Source: Methylocystis bryophila
GTDB taxonomy: Bacteria; Pseudomonadota; Alphaproteobacteria; Rhizobiales; Beijerinckiaceae
Assembly: GCF_027925445.1 (NCBI RefSeq)
Contig: NZ_AP027149.1
Location: 3,112,501 to 3,176,500 of the forward strand
Length of the DNA stretch: 64,000 nucleotides
Direction: 5' to 3'
Shown here: piece by piece, positions 1 through 8,550 of the stretch
How the letters are laid out: each line of letters begins with the position of its first letter
How positions within the stretch are numbered: position 1 is the stretch's first letter
Position numbers and translations under genes: made by a program
Notes under the pieces: generated by a model
Told to the model about the DNA's origin: nothing
The model's input: the letters and a program-made list of their open reading frames with translations, nothing else
The model's database searches: none

Positions 1-1018
1 GCTCCAGCCCCCAATCCTTCATCGCCTGCATCGTGCGCTTATGATGCGGATCGACGACGACGCGTCTTTCATCCAGCATCAGGATATTCATGTTGAGCCA
101 TTTGCCGCAGAGCGAGGCGAGCTTCAAAAGCCGATCCTCGATCGGATCGGGCTCGGGGGCGATGAGAATCTCCCATTTCTTCATGATCGGCGGCAGCGCG
201 TCGACGTCGACATAATCCGGATTGACGAGGAAGCGGCCGGGCCCAAGCGGCAGAACCGTCGTGTCTATGTGCATCGGCATGCGGCAACGGCTCGGGACTT
301 CGTGAATGCGATAGTCCTCGCCCAGATGCCGGCGCAGCCATTCGATGCCGAAGGCGTTGGTCACATTGCTGCGCAAGGCGAAAATATCGCGGCCGCAGCG
401 GAAGAAATCGGCCGCATCGAAGACCGGCTCGAACTCGGTCAGAATGTAATCGATCGGCGCGCCTTCCTCCGGGATCTTGAAGTCGCCATCATAGAGATCG
501 TCGAGGAGCTGGGGCTTGGGCGCCGCGGTCCAGCGGGCGCCTTTCCTGAAGTATTCCTTGATGAGCCCGCGATAGGAATGTGTCTCGAAATAGCGGCAGG
601 GCCAGGCCATCGGCGTCTCGATGATCTCCTCGCCGATGACGAGCAGGCTGTCGCGCGGACAGGAATTGCAAAAGCCGCGCGACGACCAGCCCGGCGCGCC
701 GAATCTCCGGCGATAGTCGACGGCGTCGGGCCGCCGCACGGTCACGCCGAGCGATTCGAGCAGCGCGACAAAGCCGTCGAGCTCGCGCTGAGCGGGCTTC
801 ACGAGAAATTCCGGATAGCGGAACCCGCCGGCCCAAGCCTGCGCACGCGCGGCGAAGCCCGGAATATTGCAGGAGACGACGGGGTGATCGGAGGGGATCG
901 TCGCGCCCTCGAGGCGACCGACGACGATCTCCTCGAGCGGGTCCCATTCATTATGCGAGCAAACGGGCGAAGGCGCAGTCTGCGCACCAATTGCGCCGTC
1001 GCGCGCCAATTCATCCAT
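1..1018 (-). CDS. Amidinotransferase family protein, partial at left edge
   Basis: This reading frame codes for at least 339 residues and runs off the left edge, so the C-terminus is missing. The protein resembles glycine/inosamine-phosphate amidinotransferases, which move an amidino group from arginine to an amine through a covalent Cys intermediate. Visible hallmarks are FDAADFFRCGRD (residues 200-211, holding the catalytic Asp near 204) and MHIDTT (249-254, catalytic His250). The nucleophilic Cys should lie near residue 354, beyond the edge. The ATG at 1018 follows a GGGAGG ribosome site. No biosynthetic partner genes lie on the visible side, so the acceptor amine is unknown. Family call fairly sure; substrate unknown. 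Confidence 0.82.
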   Translation of the reverse strand, partial: MDELARDGAIGAQTAPSPVCSHNEWDPLEEIVVGRLEGATIPSDHPVVSCNIPGFAARAQAWAGGFRYPEFLVKPAQRELDGFVALLESLGVTVRRPDAVDYRRRFGAPGWSSRGFCNSCPRDSLLVIGEEIIETPMAWPCRYFETHSYRGLIKEYFRKGARWTAAPKPQLLDDLYDGDFKIPEEGAPIDYILTEFEPVFDAADFFRCGRDIFALRSNVTNAFGIEWLRRHLGEDYRIHEVPSRCRMPMHIDTTVLPLGPGRFLVNPDYVDVDALPPIMKKWEILIAPEPDPIEDRLLKLASLCGKWLNMNILMLDERRVVVDPHHKRTMQAMKDWGLE

Positions 1019-1358
1019 CTTATTGGCCTCCCAAAAAGAAGTTTTAATTTCAGCCGTAGCTATGACAAGCCGCGTGCGCAGCGGCAAGTCGGGTGTCCAG
1101 GCATTCGGACCGGCTCCGCCTGGCGCGGTGACGCAGAAGCCGGGCAAGGCGCCGGCGGCGCGCGCGGCGTCCCCTTTCAAGAGAATCGCCGTACTGTTGC
1201 AAAAAAGAGACGTCCGATAAAAATCGTCACTGGCCGAGCATCCGAATCACTAAAGTATTTGTCAGCTGTTGCTCGGGCCCTTTATCTTCACAAAATTCGC
1301 AGCCGCGGAATTATATCCGCCGTTTTGCGTATCAGAAGACGAATGCGGGGGCGATTCC
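1019..1358. other. Intergenic region between divergent genes
   Basis: About 340 bases separate the divergent amidinotransferase and autotransporter genes and must hold both promoters. The right half is AT-richer than its surroundings. No convincing -35/-10 pair, operator or RNA gene was recognised. Confidence 0.4.
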
Positions 1359-4300
1359 ATGTCGGAGCTACCGGCTTTCCTTTCTCTTGGTCCCCGGCGG
1401 TGCATCCTGTCTGCTCAAAGCTTGCGGGCGGGCGCGGCCGCGATCGTCCTGACGCCCTTCATGCTGGCGTCGCCGGGCTTCGCGCAGTCCGTCGGCGGCG
1501 CGGGCGGCCCAGACCCTTATGGCGCTCCCGGAGGGAGTGGCGGCGGGGGCTATACGGGTGTCGCGGGCGGCGCCGGCAGCGGCAATCTCGGCCCCCTTGG
1601 CGATGGAGCGGGCGGCGGCGGCGGCGGGCCGGGTGGCGGCCAGGGCGGCGCGGGTGGCGGAACCAATCCAGGGGCCGGCGGGACAGCTGGCGCCTCGGGC
1701 GGCAATGCGAATAACAGCGAAGGCGGCGGCGGCGGCGGTGGCGGTGGACTGAACGGTTTCGTCGGCTCTGGCATTTCGGGCTCCGTGAGCTTCGCGGGCG
1801 GCTCCGGTGGGGCTGGCGGAAATCAGTATAACGGAGTTCCGACAGGGGCCGTGGGCAACAGCGGCGGGGGCGGCGGAGGCGGCGCCGGCGGCTACGGCGC
1901 GGTTCTCACTGGCGCGTCGGCATCGGGAACATCCGGCATCCTCGCGGGCGGCAACGGCGGCGTCGGAGGATTCGGCAACACCGGCGGCAGTGGGGGCGAC
2001 GGCGGCGGCGGCGTTTACGCCACGGCGACCAGAGGAAGCTTCGCGCTTTCGTCCGGTGGCCTGCTCACGGGCGGAACCGGCGGAACGGGGGGCGGCGGCG
2101 GGCTTCTCGACGCCGGCGGAATTGGTGGAAATGGCGGCTCAGGCGGAGCAGGGTTCTTCGCGGCCTTGGCCGGCGTGACCCTTTCTAATGGCGGAAACGT
2201 CAGCGGCGGCGCGGGCGGCGTGGGCGGCACGCCCTTTGTCGCCGGCATAGGCGGCAACGGAGGCGTCGGCGGGCCGGGCGTCTCGCTTTCGGATGGCGCG
2301 ATCACAAATCAAGGAATAATTGCGGGCGGGGACGGCGGCGCGGGCGGCGGCGGCGGGCCTGGCGGAGGCACAGCCGGAAGCGCCGGGGCGGGCGGCGCTG
2401 GCGTGATCGGATCTGGACTCTCCATCACAAACGGCGGCACGATCTCGGGTGGCCTCAGCGGCAACGGTGCGACGCGGGCCAACGCCATCAGTTTCACGGG
2501 CGGCGTCAACGTGCTCGAGTTGCAAGCCGGCTCGACCATCACCGGCAATGTGGTGGCGTTCAGCCCCGCCGACACGCTGCGGCTTGGCGGCAGCGCCAAC
2601 GCGAGCTTCGACGTCTCGCAGATCGGCGCGCAATATGTCGGTTTCGGCGTTTTCCAAAAGACCGGCGCGAGCGTCTGGACTCTGACCGGCGCCAACGACG
2701 CCACGATGGGTTGGGGCGTCGACGCCGGCACGCTCATGGTGAACGGCACCATCCCCAACGCGGCCATGACGGTGAACAACGGCGGCACGCTCGCCGGCGT
2801 TGGCACGGTGGGCGCCGTCACCGTGGCTACTGCGGGCGCGTTTGCGCCCGGCTCCGGCGCGCCCGGAAGCTCGATGACGATCGCGGGCAATCTGACGTTC
2901 AATTCCGGCTCGACTTATGTGGTCACGCTCAACACGCTGACCTCGACTTTCGCTGCGGTTCAGGGCAACGCTTCGCTGGCGGGCGGCACGGTCGCCGCGA
3001 CTTACGTCCCGGGAAGCTATTTCTCCCGGCGCTATACGATCCTGACGGCGGCGGGCGGCGCCCTCGGCGGCGCCAATCGCTTCGCAGGCCTCGTTCCGAC
3101 GGGGCTGCCCTTAGGATTCCACGAGACGCTGAACTACGACAACAACGACGTCTATCTCGATCTCTGGAGCAATCTCGGCGGCGGCGCGATTGGCGGCGCC
3201 TTCGGCCTGCCCGGCAATCAGCAGCACGTGGCCAATGCGCTGAACCTCTATTTCAACGCCGGCGGCGCGCTGCCGCCGAATTTCGTCTCGCTCTATAACC
3301 TCAACGCCCCGGCGCTTTCCTCCGCGCTCGCGACGCTCGCCGGCGAAGCGGCGACCGGAACCGAGCAGACGAGCTTTGGCGCGGCGAACCAGTTCTTCGA
3401 TCTGATCTTCGACGCCGCGACCGCGGAGGGGAACAGCGGCGCCGCCTCGCCCGTCCAGCCGATGCGCTACGCCGAGGAGGAGACCGTCGCGCGACCAAAA
3501 GCCATCGCGCTGATCATGCCCGACGCCGGCAAGTCCGCGCCGCTCCCGATCCTGATCCCGCGGCCCGTTTGGGGCGTCTGGGCGAGCTCTTTCGGCGGCT
3601 ATTCCAATCTCTCGGCCGATTACAGCGCTGGCGCGCACGCCTTCGCGGGAAGCGCCTTCGGTCTCGCTTCGGGCATCGACTATCGGCCGGCGCCCGGCGT
3701 GAGGCTGGGCCTCGCGCTTTCCGGCGGCGGCGCAGACTGGGGCCTCGCCCAGGGGCTCGGCGGCGGCCACGACGATATGCTCCAGGCGAGCCTCTACGGC
3801 CTCATGCGCTTCGGTTCCGCCTACGTCGCTTCCGCCTTCGCCTTCGGCAACCACTGGATGGACACGTCGCGCAACGCCATGGGTTATGGGCTGACAGCGC
3901 GCTTCCAGTCGCAAAACTACGCGGGACGGATCGAGGCGGGCTTGCGCGACGTCGCGCTCCTCGGCGTCTCGCCCTATGTCGCGGCGCAGGAGCAGGTTTT
4001 CGTCATGCCGGGCTATGGCGAGAGCGATCCGATGGCTTCGGGGTTCGCGCTCACCTATGCCGGCCGCTCTTTCACCGACGCCCGCACGGAAATCGGCGCG
4101 CGTTTCGAGCGCGCGATCGGCGCTTTCGGTCCCTCAATGCTGGCGCTGCGCGGCCGCGCCGCCTATGCGCATGACTGGGTGAGCGATCCCACGCTCGCCG
4201 CGGCTTTCGCGATCCTGCCGGGGACGGGTTTTGGCGTCGAAGGCGCGCGCCCTGGCCGCAATGCTGCGGTCGTTTCGCTCGGGCCCGAGCTGCGGATGCC

Positions 4301-4394
4301 GGGCGATACGACGCTCTTCGCCAAGTTCGACGGCGAGTTCTCCGACCGCGGCCAGGTCTATTTCGGCCGCGTCGGCTTTCGCTGGGGCTTTTGA
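1359..4394 (+). CDS. Glycine-rich autotransporter (type V secretion) protein
   Basis: A 1011-residue protein. The N-terminus carries a long signal peptide ending near PGFAQ. A very Gly-rich passenger follows (about residues 30-430, dense GG/GGAGG/GGSGG runs that superficially resemble PE_PGRS proteins). Next comes a linker with autotransporter-type beta repeats (about 430-700), then a beta-barrel translocator of about 270 residues that starts around PVWGVWAS and ends in FRWGF with a terminal Phe, as outer-membrane barrels do. It should secrete its own passenger to the cell surface. The start at 1359 is preferred over an in-frame ATG at 1269 because it directly precedes the signal peptide and has a GGGGG stretch upstream. 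Ligand or adhesive role unknown. Confidence 0.85.
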   Translation: MSELPAFLSLGPRRCILSAQSLRAGAAAIVLTPFMLASPGFAQSVGGAGGPDPYGAPGGSGGGGYTGVAGGAGSGNLGPLGDGAGGGGGGPGGGQGGAGGGTNPGAGGTAGASGGNANNSEGGGGGGGGGLNGFVGSGISGSVSFAGGSGGAGGNQYNGVPTGAVGNSGGGGGGGAGGYGAVLTGASASGTSGILAGGNGGVGGFGNTGGSGGDGGGGVYATATRGSFALSSGGLLTGGTGGTGGGGGLLDAGGIGGNGGSGGAGFFAALAGVTLSNGGNVSGGAGGVGGTPFVAGIGGNGGVGGPGVSLSDGAITNQGIIAGGDGGAGGGGGPGGGTAGSAGAGGAGVIGSGLSITNGGTISGGLSGNGATRANAISFTGGVNVLELQAGSTITGNVVAFSPADTLRLGGSANASFDVSQIGAQYVGFGVFQKTGASVWTLTGANDATMGWGVDAGTLMVNGTIPNAAMTVNNGGTLAGVGTVGAVTVATAGAFAPGSGAPGSSMTIAGNLTFNSGSTYVVTLNTLTSTFAAVQGNASLAGGTVAATYVPGSYFSRRYTILTAAGGALGGANRFAGLVPTGLPLGFHETLNYDNNDVYLDLWSNLGGGAIGGAFGLPGNQQHVANALNLYFNAGGALPPNFVSLYNLNAPALSSALATLAGEAATGTEQTSFGAANQFFDLIFDAATAEGNSGAASPVQPMRYAEEETVARPKAIALIMPDAGKSAPLPILIPRPVWGVWASSFGGYSNLSADYSAGAHAFAGSAFGLASGIDYRPAPGVRLGLALSGGGADWGLAQGLGGGHDDMLQASLYGLMRFGSAYVASAFAFGNHWMDTSRNAMGYGLTARFQSQNYAGRIEAGLRDVALLGVSPYVAAQEQVFVMPGYGESDPMASGFALTYAGRSFTDARTEIGARFERAIGAFGPSMLALRGRAAYAHDWVSDPTLAAAFAILPGTGFGVEGARPGRNAAVVSLGPELRMPGDTTLFAKFDGEFSDRGQVYFGRVGFRWGF

Positions 4395-4431
4395 GCGCGA
4401 CGCCCGCAGAAAGCGTCGGTTCAAAGGACCT

Positions 4432-5109
4432 TCACCAGATCTTCGGAATCAGCCGCCAGCGAACCGTCGCCTCGTAATCTGCGTAGCCGGGCAAATTCTT
4501 CTCGAGGAATTTCTCTTCGTCGAGAAGGCGCCAGACGAGCACGGGGACCATCAGCGCGAAGGGGATAAGTCCCCACCATGACCCGAGCGCTATCGGAATC
4601 CCGCAGAGCAGGAGCACGGCGCCTGAATACATCGGGTGCCGCATGAGCGCATAAGGGCCGCTCGTGATGACCCTCTGGTCCTTCGCCACCTCGATCGTGC
4701 TGGCGGCGAAAGGGTTTGCGCGCAGCACGAGGAACATTGCGAGCCAGCCGACGAGCATGAGAGCCTCGCCCGCGAGCGAGGCCGCCGCGGACATTTCGGA
4801 CCAACCGAAACGCCTGTCGAGCGCCGGGACGAGAATGAGCGCGACGAATCCGACGAAGACGAGACTCACGATGAGCTTCTGCGCGGGCTCCGTCTCATAG
4901 CCCGGCCCTCCTCTCATCCGCCGCTCCAAAAGCGCCGGGCTCTTTTTCATGAGATAGACTAGGATTGCGAGCGAGGCCACGAGATAGACGAGGAGAAAAG
5001 TCCAGGCCTGCCAGTAATCCAGGGTCCCCGCGGCAAGGAAGATCGACACGCCAGTGACGAGAAGGAAGATTGCAAAGCGGAAAAGGGCGCGCGCCATGAG
5101 GTTCCGCAT
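4432..5109 (-). CDS. Isoprenylcysteine carboxyl methyltransferase-like membrane protein
   Basis: 225 residues with about five hydrophobic membrane segments. The C-terminal part has the ICMT/phospholipid methyltransferase signature: TSGPYALMRHPMYSGAVLL, then a LLDEEKFLEKNLPGYADYEATVRWRLIP tail region (written here by its key residues E-E-K and P-x-Y-x-x-Y). The family transfers methyl groups from S-adenosylmethionine to membrane-associated substrates; the bacterial substrates are mostly unknown. The ATG at 5109 has a GGAGG site 7 bases upstream; an in-frame codon at 5160 lacks one. It converges on the autotransporter gene and appears to be a single-gene unit. Confidence 0.85.
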   Translation of the reverse strand: MRNLMARALFRFAIFLLVTGVSIFLAAGTLDYWQAWTFLLVYLVASLAILVYLMKKSPALLERRMRGGPGYETEPAQKLIVSLVFVGFVALILVPALDRRFGWSEMSAAASLAGEALMLVGWLAMFLVLRANPFAASTIEVAKDQRVITSGPYALMRHPMYSGAVLLLCGIPIALGSWWGLIPFALMVPVLVWRLLDEEKFLEKNLPGYADYEATVRWRLIPKIW

Positions 5110-5189
5110 GAAAAACCTCCGATCAGAAGCGCGAAAGCGACAACCGGCTTTTCGTATCAAGCGCGCTCTCAGGCGGCAAACCTAGGCCA

Positions 5190-5218
5190 TGCCAGGAAAA
5201 GTGCGAAGCAATTTCGCG
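5190..5218. repeat. Degenerate fragment of the dispersed palindromic repeat
   Basis: The string AGGAAAAGTGCGAAGC matches the core of module A of the repeat family found intact at 49052 and 50309. The flanking arms are eroded. Confidence 0.5.
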
Positions 5219-5319
5219 TGACGCCGCGCGACCAAGCGCGCTCTAAGCTCGATGCGTGGAACGATCGGGACGCGCGTCAAATCTACGGGATTATCGCCAA
5301 GACGGGCTAAGGCGCTCTG

Positions 5320-5556
5320 CTATTGGGCCTTAGCCTCGATCATCGTTTCGCAATGGGGAAGCGCCGTCGAAGGAGCACGGCGAGACCTTTCTTCCGCAAG
5401 AAGCGCGCTCTCCATCTCCGCGATCCTCCTCTTGCAGTTCGCCCATTCGTCGTGCTCGCACTGCAGCTTCTTGCAGCCGAACTCGCATCGCGCCAGATCC
5501 GGCGGGACGCCATCGATCACATGCCTCTTCAGGAAGGCCTTCAGCCAATCCAACAT
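5320..5556 (-). CDS. Small hypothetical protein with clustered cysteines
   Basis: A 78-residue cytoplasmic-looking protein with no signal peptide or membrane segment. Cysteines are clustered (CEFGCKKLQC, then WANCKRR), followed by a charged helical stretch (RRIAEMESALLAEERSRR). The Cys spacing could bind a metal, which is inference. The ATG follows a GAGAGAG purine run. I do not recognise a family. Coding character is supported by amino-acid composition only. Confidence 0.55.
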   Translation of the reverse strand: MLDWLKAFLKRHVIDGVPPDLARCEFGCKKLQCEHDEWANCKRRIAEMESALLAEERSRRAPSTALPHCETMIEAKAQ

Positions 5557-5746
5557 TTCGCAATTACTCTCTCTGCCTGCAAGCGCCAGGATCGGAGTGG
5601 CTTGCCGGTCCCTTCCTCATCAAATGATTATGCGAGCCTTTCCCCTTCGGCAAGCCGCTTTCCAGCGGGAAGCCCCAAAACATCTGTCGCCCCAAAAGGA
5701 TTCTTGCCGTCGCGACGGAGGGCGAAGGGTTCGGAACGCCCCAGTT

Positions 5747-5802
5747 TGATACACAGCGTATCATTTTCTTGACAAGCCATCTTTTAGGATACACCATGTA
5801 TC
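5747..5802 (+). promoter_or_regulatory. Twin palindromic operators flanking a TTGACA box
   Basis: Two related palindromes lie 40 bp apart, centre to centre. They are TGATAC-N5-GTATCA at 5747-5763 and GATACA-N3-TGTATC at 5788-5802. A perfect -35 hexamer TTGACA (5769-5774) lies between them, which puts the -10 region inside the second palindrome. This is typical of a repressor that occludes RNA polymerase. The likely target is the small gene starting at 5877. The regulator is not in the window. Confidence 0.5.
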
Positions 5803-5876
5803 TTGAGGCGGCCGGCCAGCGGAACGCGGCGGTCGTCAGTGCCCCCGATCGAACTTAGCTCCAGCGAGGCGCCATC

Positions 5877-6125
5877 ATGAAATATTTTGACCCTAATCCA
5901 ATCCTCCCGGTCAGACGCGAAGCTATCGAACATCATTTCCTTCTCAAGGACGATAGGTCCCGACCTTCATGGACCGGCCCTGAATATGCCTCCTTTGCCG
6001 AAAATGACGAGCCAAGTCGCCAGGAAATGGTTATCGCCTTCCTGGCCGTGGCCTTTTCCGCTTCCCTCATGACACTGTTTGGATGTTGGATATATTGGCG
6101 CTTCTTGGGCTTCGCTTGCCATTAG
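5877..6125 (+). CDS. Small single-pass membrane protein, unknown
   Basis: 82 residues: a polar N-terminal half followed by one strong hydrophobic helix (about residues 52-76, VIAFLAVAFSASLMTLFGCW) and a short tail ending in CH. Start ATG with GAGG eight bases upstream. It is the first gene downstream of the twin-palindrome promoter at 5747-5802, so it may be inducible. No family recognised. Confidence 0.55.
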   Translation: MKYFDPNPILPVRREAIEHHFLLKDDRSRPSWTGPEYASFAENDEPSRQEMVIAFLAVAFSASLMTLFGCWIYWRFLGFACH

Positions 6126-6613
6126 CGACGCGTTGGCTGAGCCAACAACCTTTCGACCTCACCAACATCTTTCGACCCGTCAACATGATGCGCGCGACGG
6201 ATGGTTCTTCAACCCATTCGGCAGTTCGGCGGATAGCCGGCATTCAGATGGACGATTCTCCAGGACCGAAGCCGCGCCCACGCCGAAGCGACTCCCCAGG
6301 CCAGGGCGTGGCGTTTCGCCGAATTTTGAAATCGCTTTTCGAACGCCTTTTTTGAAATCATCGCTTGAAACCGTCTCGCGCCGTCCCACGTCGGCCTAGA
6401 GAATAAATCGCGCTCTAGACTTCAAGAATGGATCACGTTTTCCGCATTCGGGCGTCTGCCTGAATGCGGCGTGATCTAGAGAGCGTCCGGATCGAGTGGA
6501 CTTAAGACTAAGCTCCAGCAAAACCGAGAGCATGTCTTGACCGGAAAAACGCTACCCACTTTTCCGGGGCGTTCTCTGTGAGATCGCTGAGCTCCTTATA
6601 GCGGAGGCCACCC
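6126..6613. other. Gene-poor gap holding dispersed repeats
   Basis: No credible gene is visible in these 488 bases. The right half is occupied by repeat modules C (6431-6480) and A (about 6527-6568). Confidence 0.5.
6397..6568. repeat. Composite palindromic repeat, copy 1
   Basis: Contains a module C palindrome (GATCACG at 6431 to CGTGATC near 6477) with TCTAGA flanks. A module A remnant starts AGAGCATGTC at 6527 and includes the inverted ACTTTTCCGG core. Related copies occur at 17611, 36628, 45073, 49052, 50309 and 52455. Confidence 0.7.
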
Positions 6614-6856
6614 ATGCGCTCCTTGGCTGTGATCTTCTTGGTTCTCTCGGTGACGCCTGCGTTGGGAGAAACGACCCAGCTGGCCGGGATCCCAAATCGA
6701 GGCGGCCTGCCCTCCCCACACGCTTCTCTCATTGAGGTCGGCGCATGCTTCACGACTTGCGAGAGCGGAGGCGCAAGTAAGGACTGCGCCCCAGGACAGT
6801 CGTGCAGCTGCTATTGTGACGGGAGCGGCCGCGCCGTCTGCGAGATCTGCCGTTAG
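6614..6856 (+). CDS. Small exported cysteine-rich protein
   Basis: 80 residues. A clear signal peptide (MRSLAVIFLVLSVTPALG) is followed by a short linker and a C-terminal half with eight cysteines: C-x3-C, then C-x5-C-x-C-x-C, and C-x2-C at the end. This spacing suggests a disulfide-knotted or metal-binding periplasmic/secreted domain. GGAGG lies 8 bases before the ATG. The gene stands alone between a repeat copy and era. Function unknown. Confidence 0.7.
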   Translation: MRSLAVIFLVLSVTPALGETTQLAGIPNRGGLPSPHASLIEVGACFTTCESGGASKDCAPGQSCSCYCDGSGRAVCEICR

Positions 6857-6909
6857 GCCTTTCATCGAGGCGGACAAATCTCAAATCGCGTTCGGGGGAG
6901 AGCGCGGAG

Positions 6910-7827
6910 CTATCTCTCCTTAGGAAACTCGAGCCCCATCTCGCGATAGCGCTCAGGGTCCTCCGCCCAATTCTCGCGGACCTTTACGAAAAGAAAGAGG
7001 TGGATTCTCTGGTCGGCGGCGTCGGCGATCTCGGCGCGCGCCGCCTGGCCGATGGCCTTGATCGTTCGGCCGCCTTCCCCGATCACGATTTTCTTCTGCC
7101 CTTCGCGCGCGACATAGATTGTCTGCTCGACCCGCGCCGAGCCGTCCTTCTGGTTCGTCCAGGAGGTCGTCTCGACCGTCGATTCATAGGGCAGTTCGTC
7201 GTGCAGCCGCTCGAAGAGCTTCTCGCGCGTGATCTCGGCGGCCAGCATCCGCAGGGGCGCGTCCGAGAGCTGATCCTCTGGATAGAGCCAGGGGGAGCCG
7301 GGCATCGCTTGCGCGAGCTTGACGCGCAGCCGATCGAGCCCATCGCTCGTCAGCGCCGAGACCATGAAGGTCTCCTCGAATGTTTGCGCCGCGTTGAGCT
7401 CCTGGGCGAGGGCGAGCAGCCGCTCGCGCGCCATGACGTCGATCTTGTTCAAGACGAGCCACTTCGGCGCGGCGCTCTGCGCGAGCTGCTTCAAGAGCGC
7501 CAAAACCTCCTCGTCCGCGCCTTTGCGCGCGTCGACGATGAGGAGATTGAGATCGGCGTCTTTGGCGCCAGAAAGAGCGCTCGCGACCATGGCGCGGTCG
7601 AGCCGGCGCTTGGGCGCGAAAATGCCGGGCGTGTCGACGAGCACGATCTGGCTCTCGCCTTCGATCATCACGCCGCGCACCTGCATGCGCGTCGTCTGCG
7701 CCTTTCGCGAGACGATGGAGACTTTCGCGCCGACGAGCGCGTTGACGAGGGTCGACTTGCCGGCGTTCGGCGCGCCGACCAGCGCCGCAAAGCCACAGCG
7801 TCGCGTAAGGGCGTTCGTTTCGCTCAC
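6910..7827 (-). CDS. era: GTPase Era, 16S rRNA/30S assembly factor
   Basis: 305 residues. The N-terminal GTPase domain has G1 GAPNAGKST, G3 DTPGIF and G4 NKID. The C-terminal KH RNA-binding domain has VIGEGGRTIKAIG. Era binds the 3' end of 16S rRNA and checks 30S maturation. The GTG start at 7827 overlaps the rnc stop (GTGA), which is the usual translational coupling. An in-frame ATG at 7923 lies deep inside rnc and was rejected. Last gene of the pdxJ-acpS-lepB-rnc-era run. Confidence 0.97.
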   Translation of the reverse strand: MSETNALTRRCGFAALVGAPNAGKSTLVNALVGAKVSIVSRKAQTTRMQVRGVMIEGESQIVLVDTPGIFAPKRRLDRAMVASALSGAKDADLNLLIVDARKGADEEVLALLKQLAQSAAPKWLVLNKIDVMARERLLALAQELNAAQTFEETFMVSALTSDGLDRLRVKLAQAMPGSPWLYPEDQLSDAPLRMLAAEITREKLFERLHDELPYESTVETTSWTNQKDGSARVEQTIYVAREGQKKIVIGEGGRTIKAIGQAARAEIADAADQRIHLFLFVKVRENWAEDPERYREMGLEFPKER

Positions 7828-8534
7828 GACGGCTCCGCGCCTTCCGGTTCGATGCCTTCGCGATGCAAAAAGGACTGCGCCGCCGCCTGCTCGGCCGCGC
7901 GCTTGGAGGAGCCCGCGCCGCACGCACCCTCGAAACCGTCAATCTCGGCCCGGATTTCGAAACGCGGCGCGTGATCGGGACCGCTTCTGGCGGCCAGCCG
8001 ATACGTCGGCGCCGGAAGCTTGCGGCCCTGCGCCCATTCCTGCAGCACGGTCTTTGGGTCTCGCAGCCGGCGAGACGGGGCGAGCATGCGCGGCTCGAAG
8101 GCGCGACGCACGACCGCCTCAGCGGCTGCAGCCCCCGCGTCGAGGAACACCGCGCCGATGATCGCCTCGCAGACGTCGCCCAGGATCGCCGGCTTTTCGC
8201 GTCCGCCGCTCAAGACCTCGCCTTCGCCCATTCGAATGAACGGCCCGACGCCCCATTCGCGCGCGACCTCCGCGCAGGTCTCCTTACGCACGAGCGCGGC
8301 AAGCCGGTGCGACAAAGGCCCCTCGCTCTCGGCGGCATAGGTCTCCATGAGCATATGCGCCACGCCCAGACCCAGCACGCGGTCGCCCAGAAACTCCAGC
8401 CGCTCGTAAGATCCCGAGCGCGGCGTCGCGGCGCTCGCATGCGTGAGCGCCTGCGCCAGCAAGCTCCTGTCGGCGAAAACATGCCCAATGCTCTGCTCGA
8501 CCGCGGCAACGTCGCACTCTGGGTCCCCGTTCAT
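7824..8534 (-). CDS. rnc: Ribonuclease III
   Basis: 236 residues. The catalytic RNase III domain has the signature ERLEFLGDRVLGL and a second acidic cluster GDVCEAIIGAVFLD. A double-stranded RNA-binding domain follows, ending with GSSKRAAEQAAAQSFL. It cleaves dsRNA in rRNA maturation and mRNA turnover. The ATG at 8534 lies 16 bases after the lepB stop and gives the standard family length. A longer frame start at 8690 lies inside lepB. It overlaps era by 4 bases. Confidence 0.97.
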   Translation of the reverse strand: MNGDPECDVAAVEQSIGHVFADRSLLAQALTHASAATPRSGSYERLEFLGDRVLGLGVAHMLMETYAAESEGPLSHRLAALVRKETCAEVAREWGVGPFIRMGEGEVLSGGREKPAILGDVCEAIIGAVFLDAGAAAAEAVVRRAFEPRMLAPSRRLRDPKTVLQEWAQGRKLPAPTYRLAARSGPDHAPRFEIRAEIDGFEGACGAGSSKRAAEQAAAQSFLHREGIEPEGAEPS

Positions 8535-8550
8535 CCCCGATATCGCCGGT

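Noticed and set aside
41..1714. A 557-codon plus-strand open frame over the amidinotransferase and autotransporter start
   Set aside because: The opposite strand shows amidinotransferase active-site motifs, and the end overlaps the autotransporter in another frame; it is a shadow.
6079..6399. 106-codon and 90-codon plus-strand frames after the small membrane protein
   Set aside because: Low-complexity Pro/Arg/Ser composition, no ribosome site, overlapping several equally open frames; no sign of coding.
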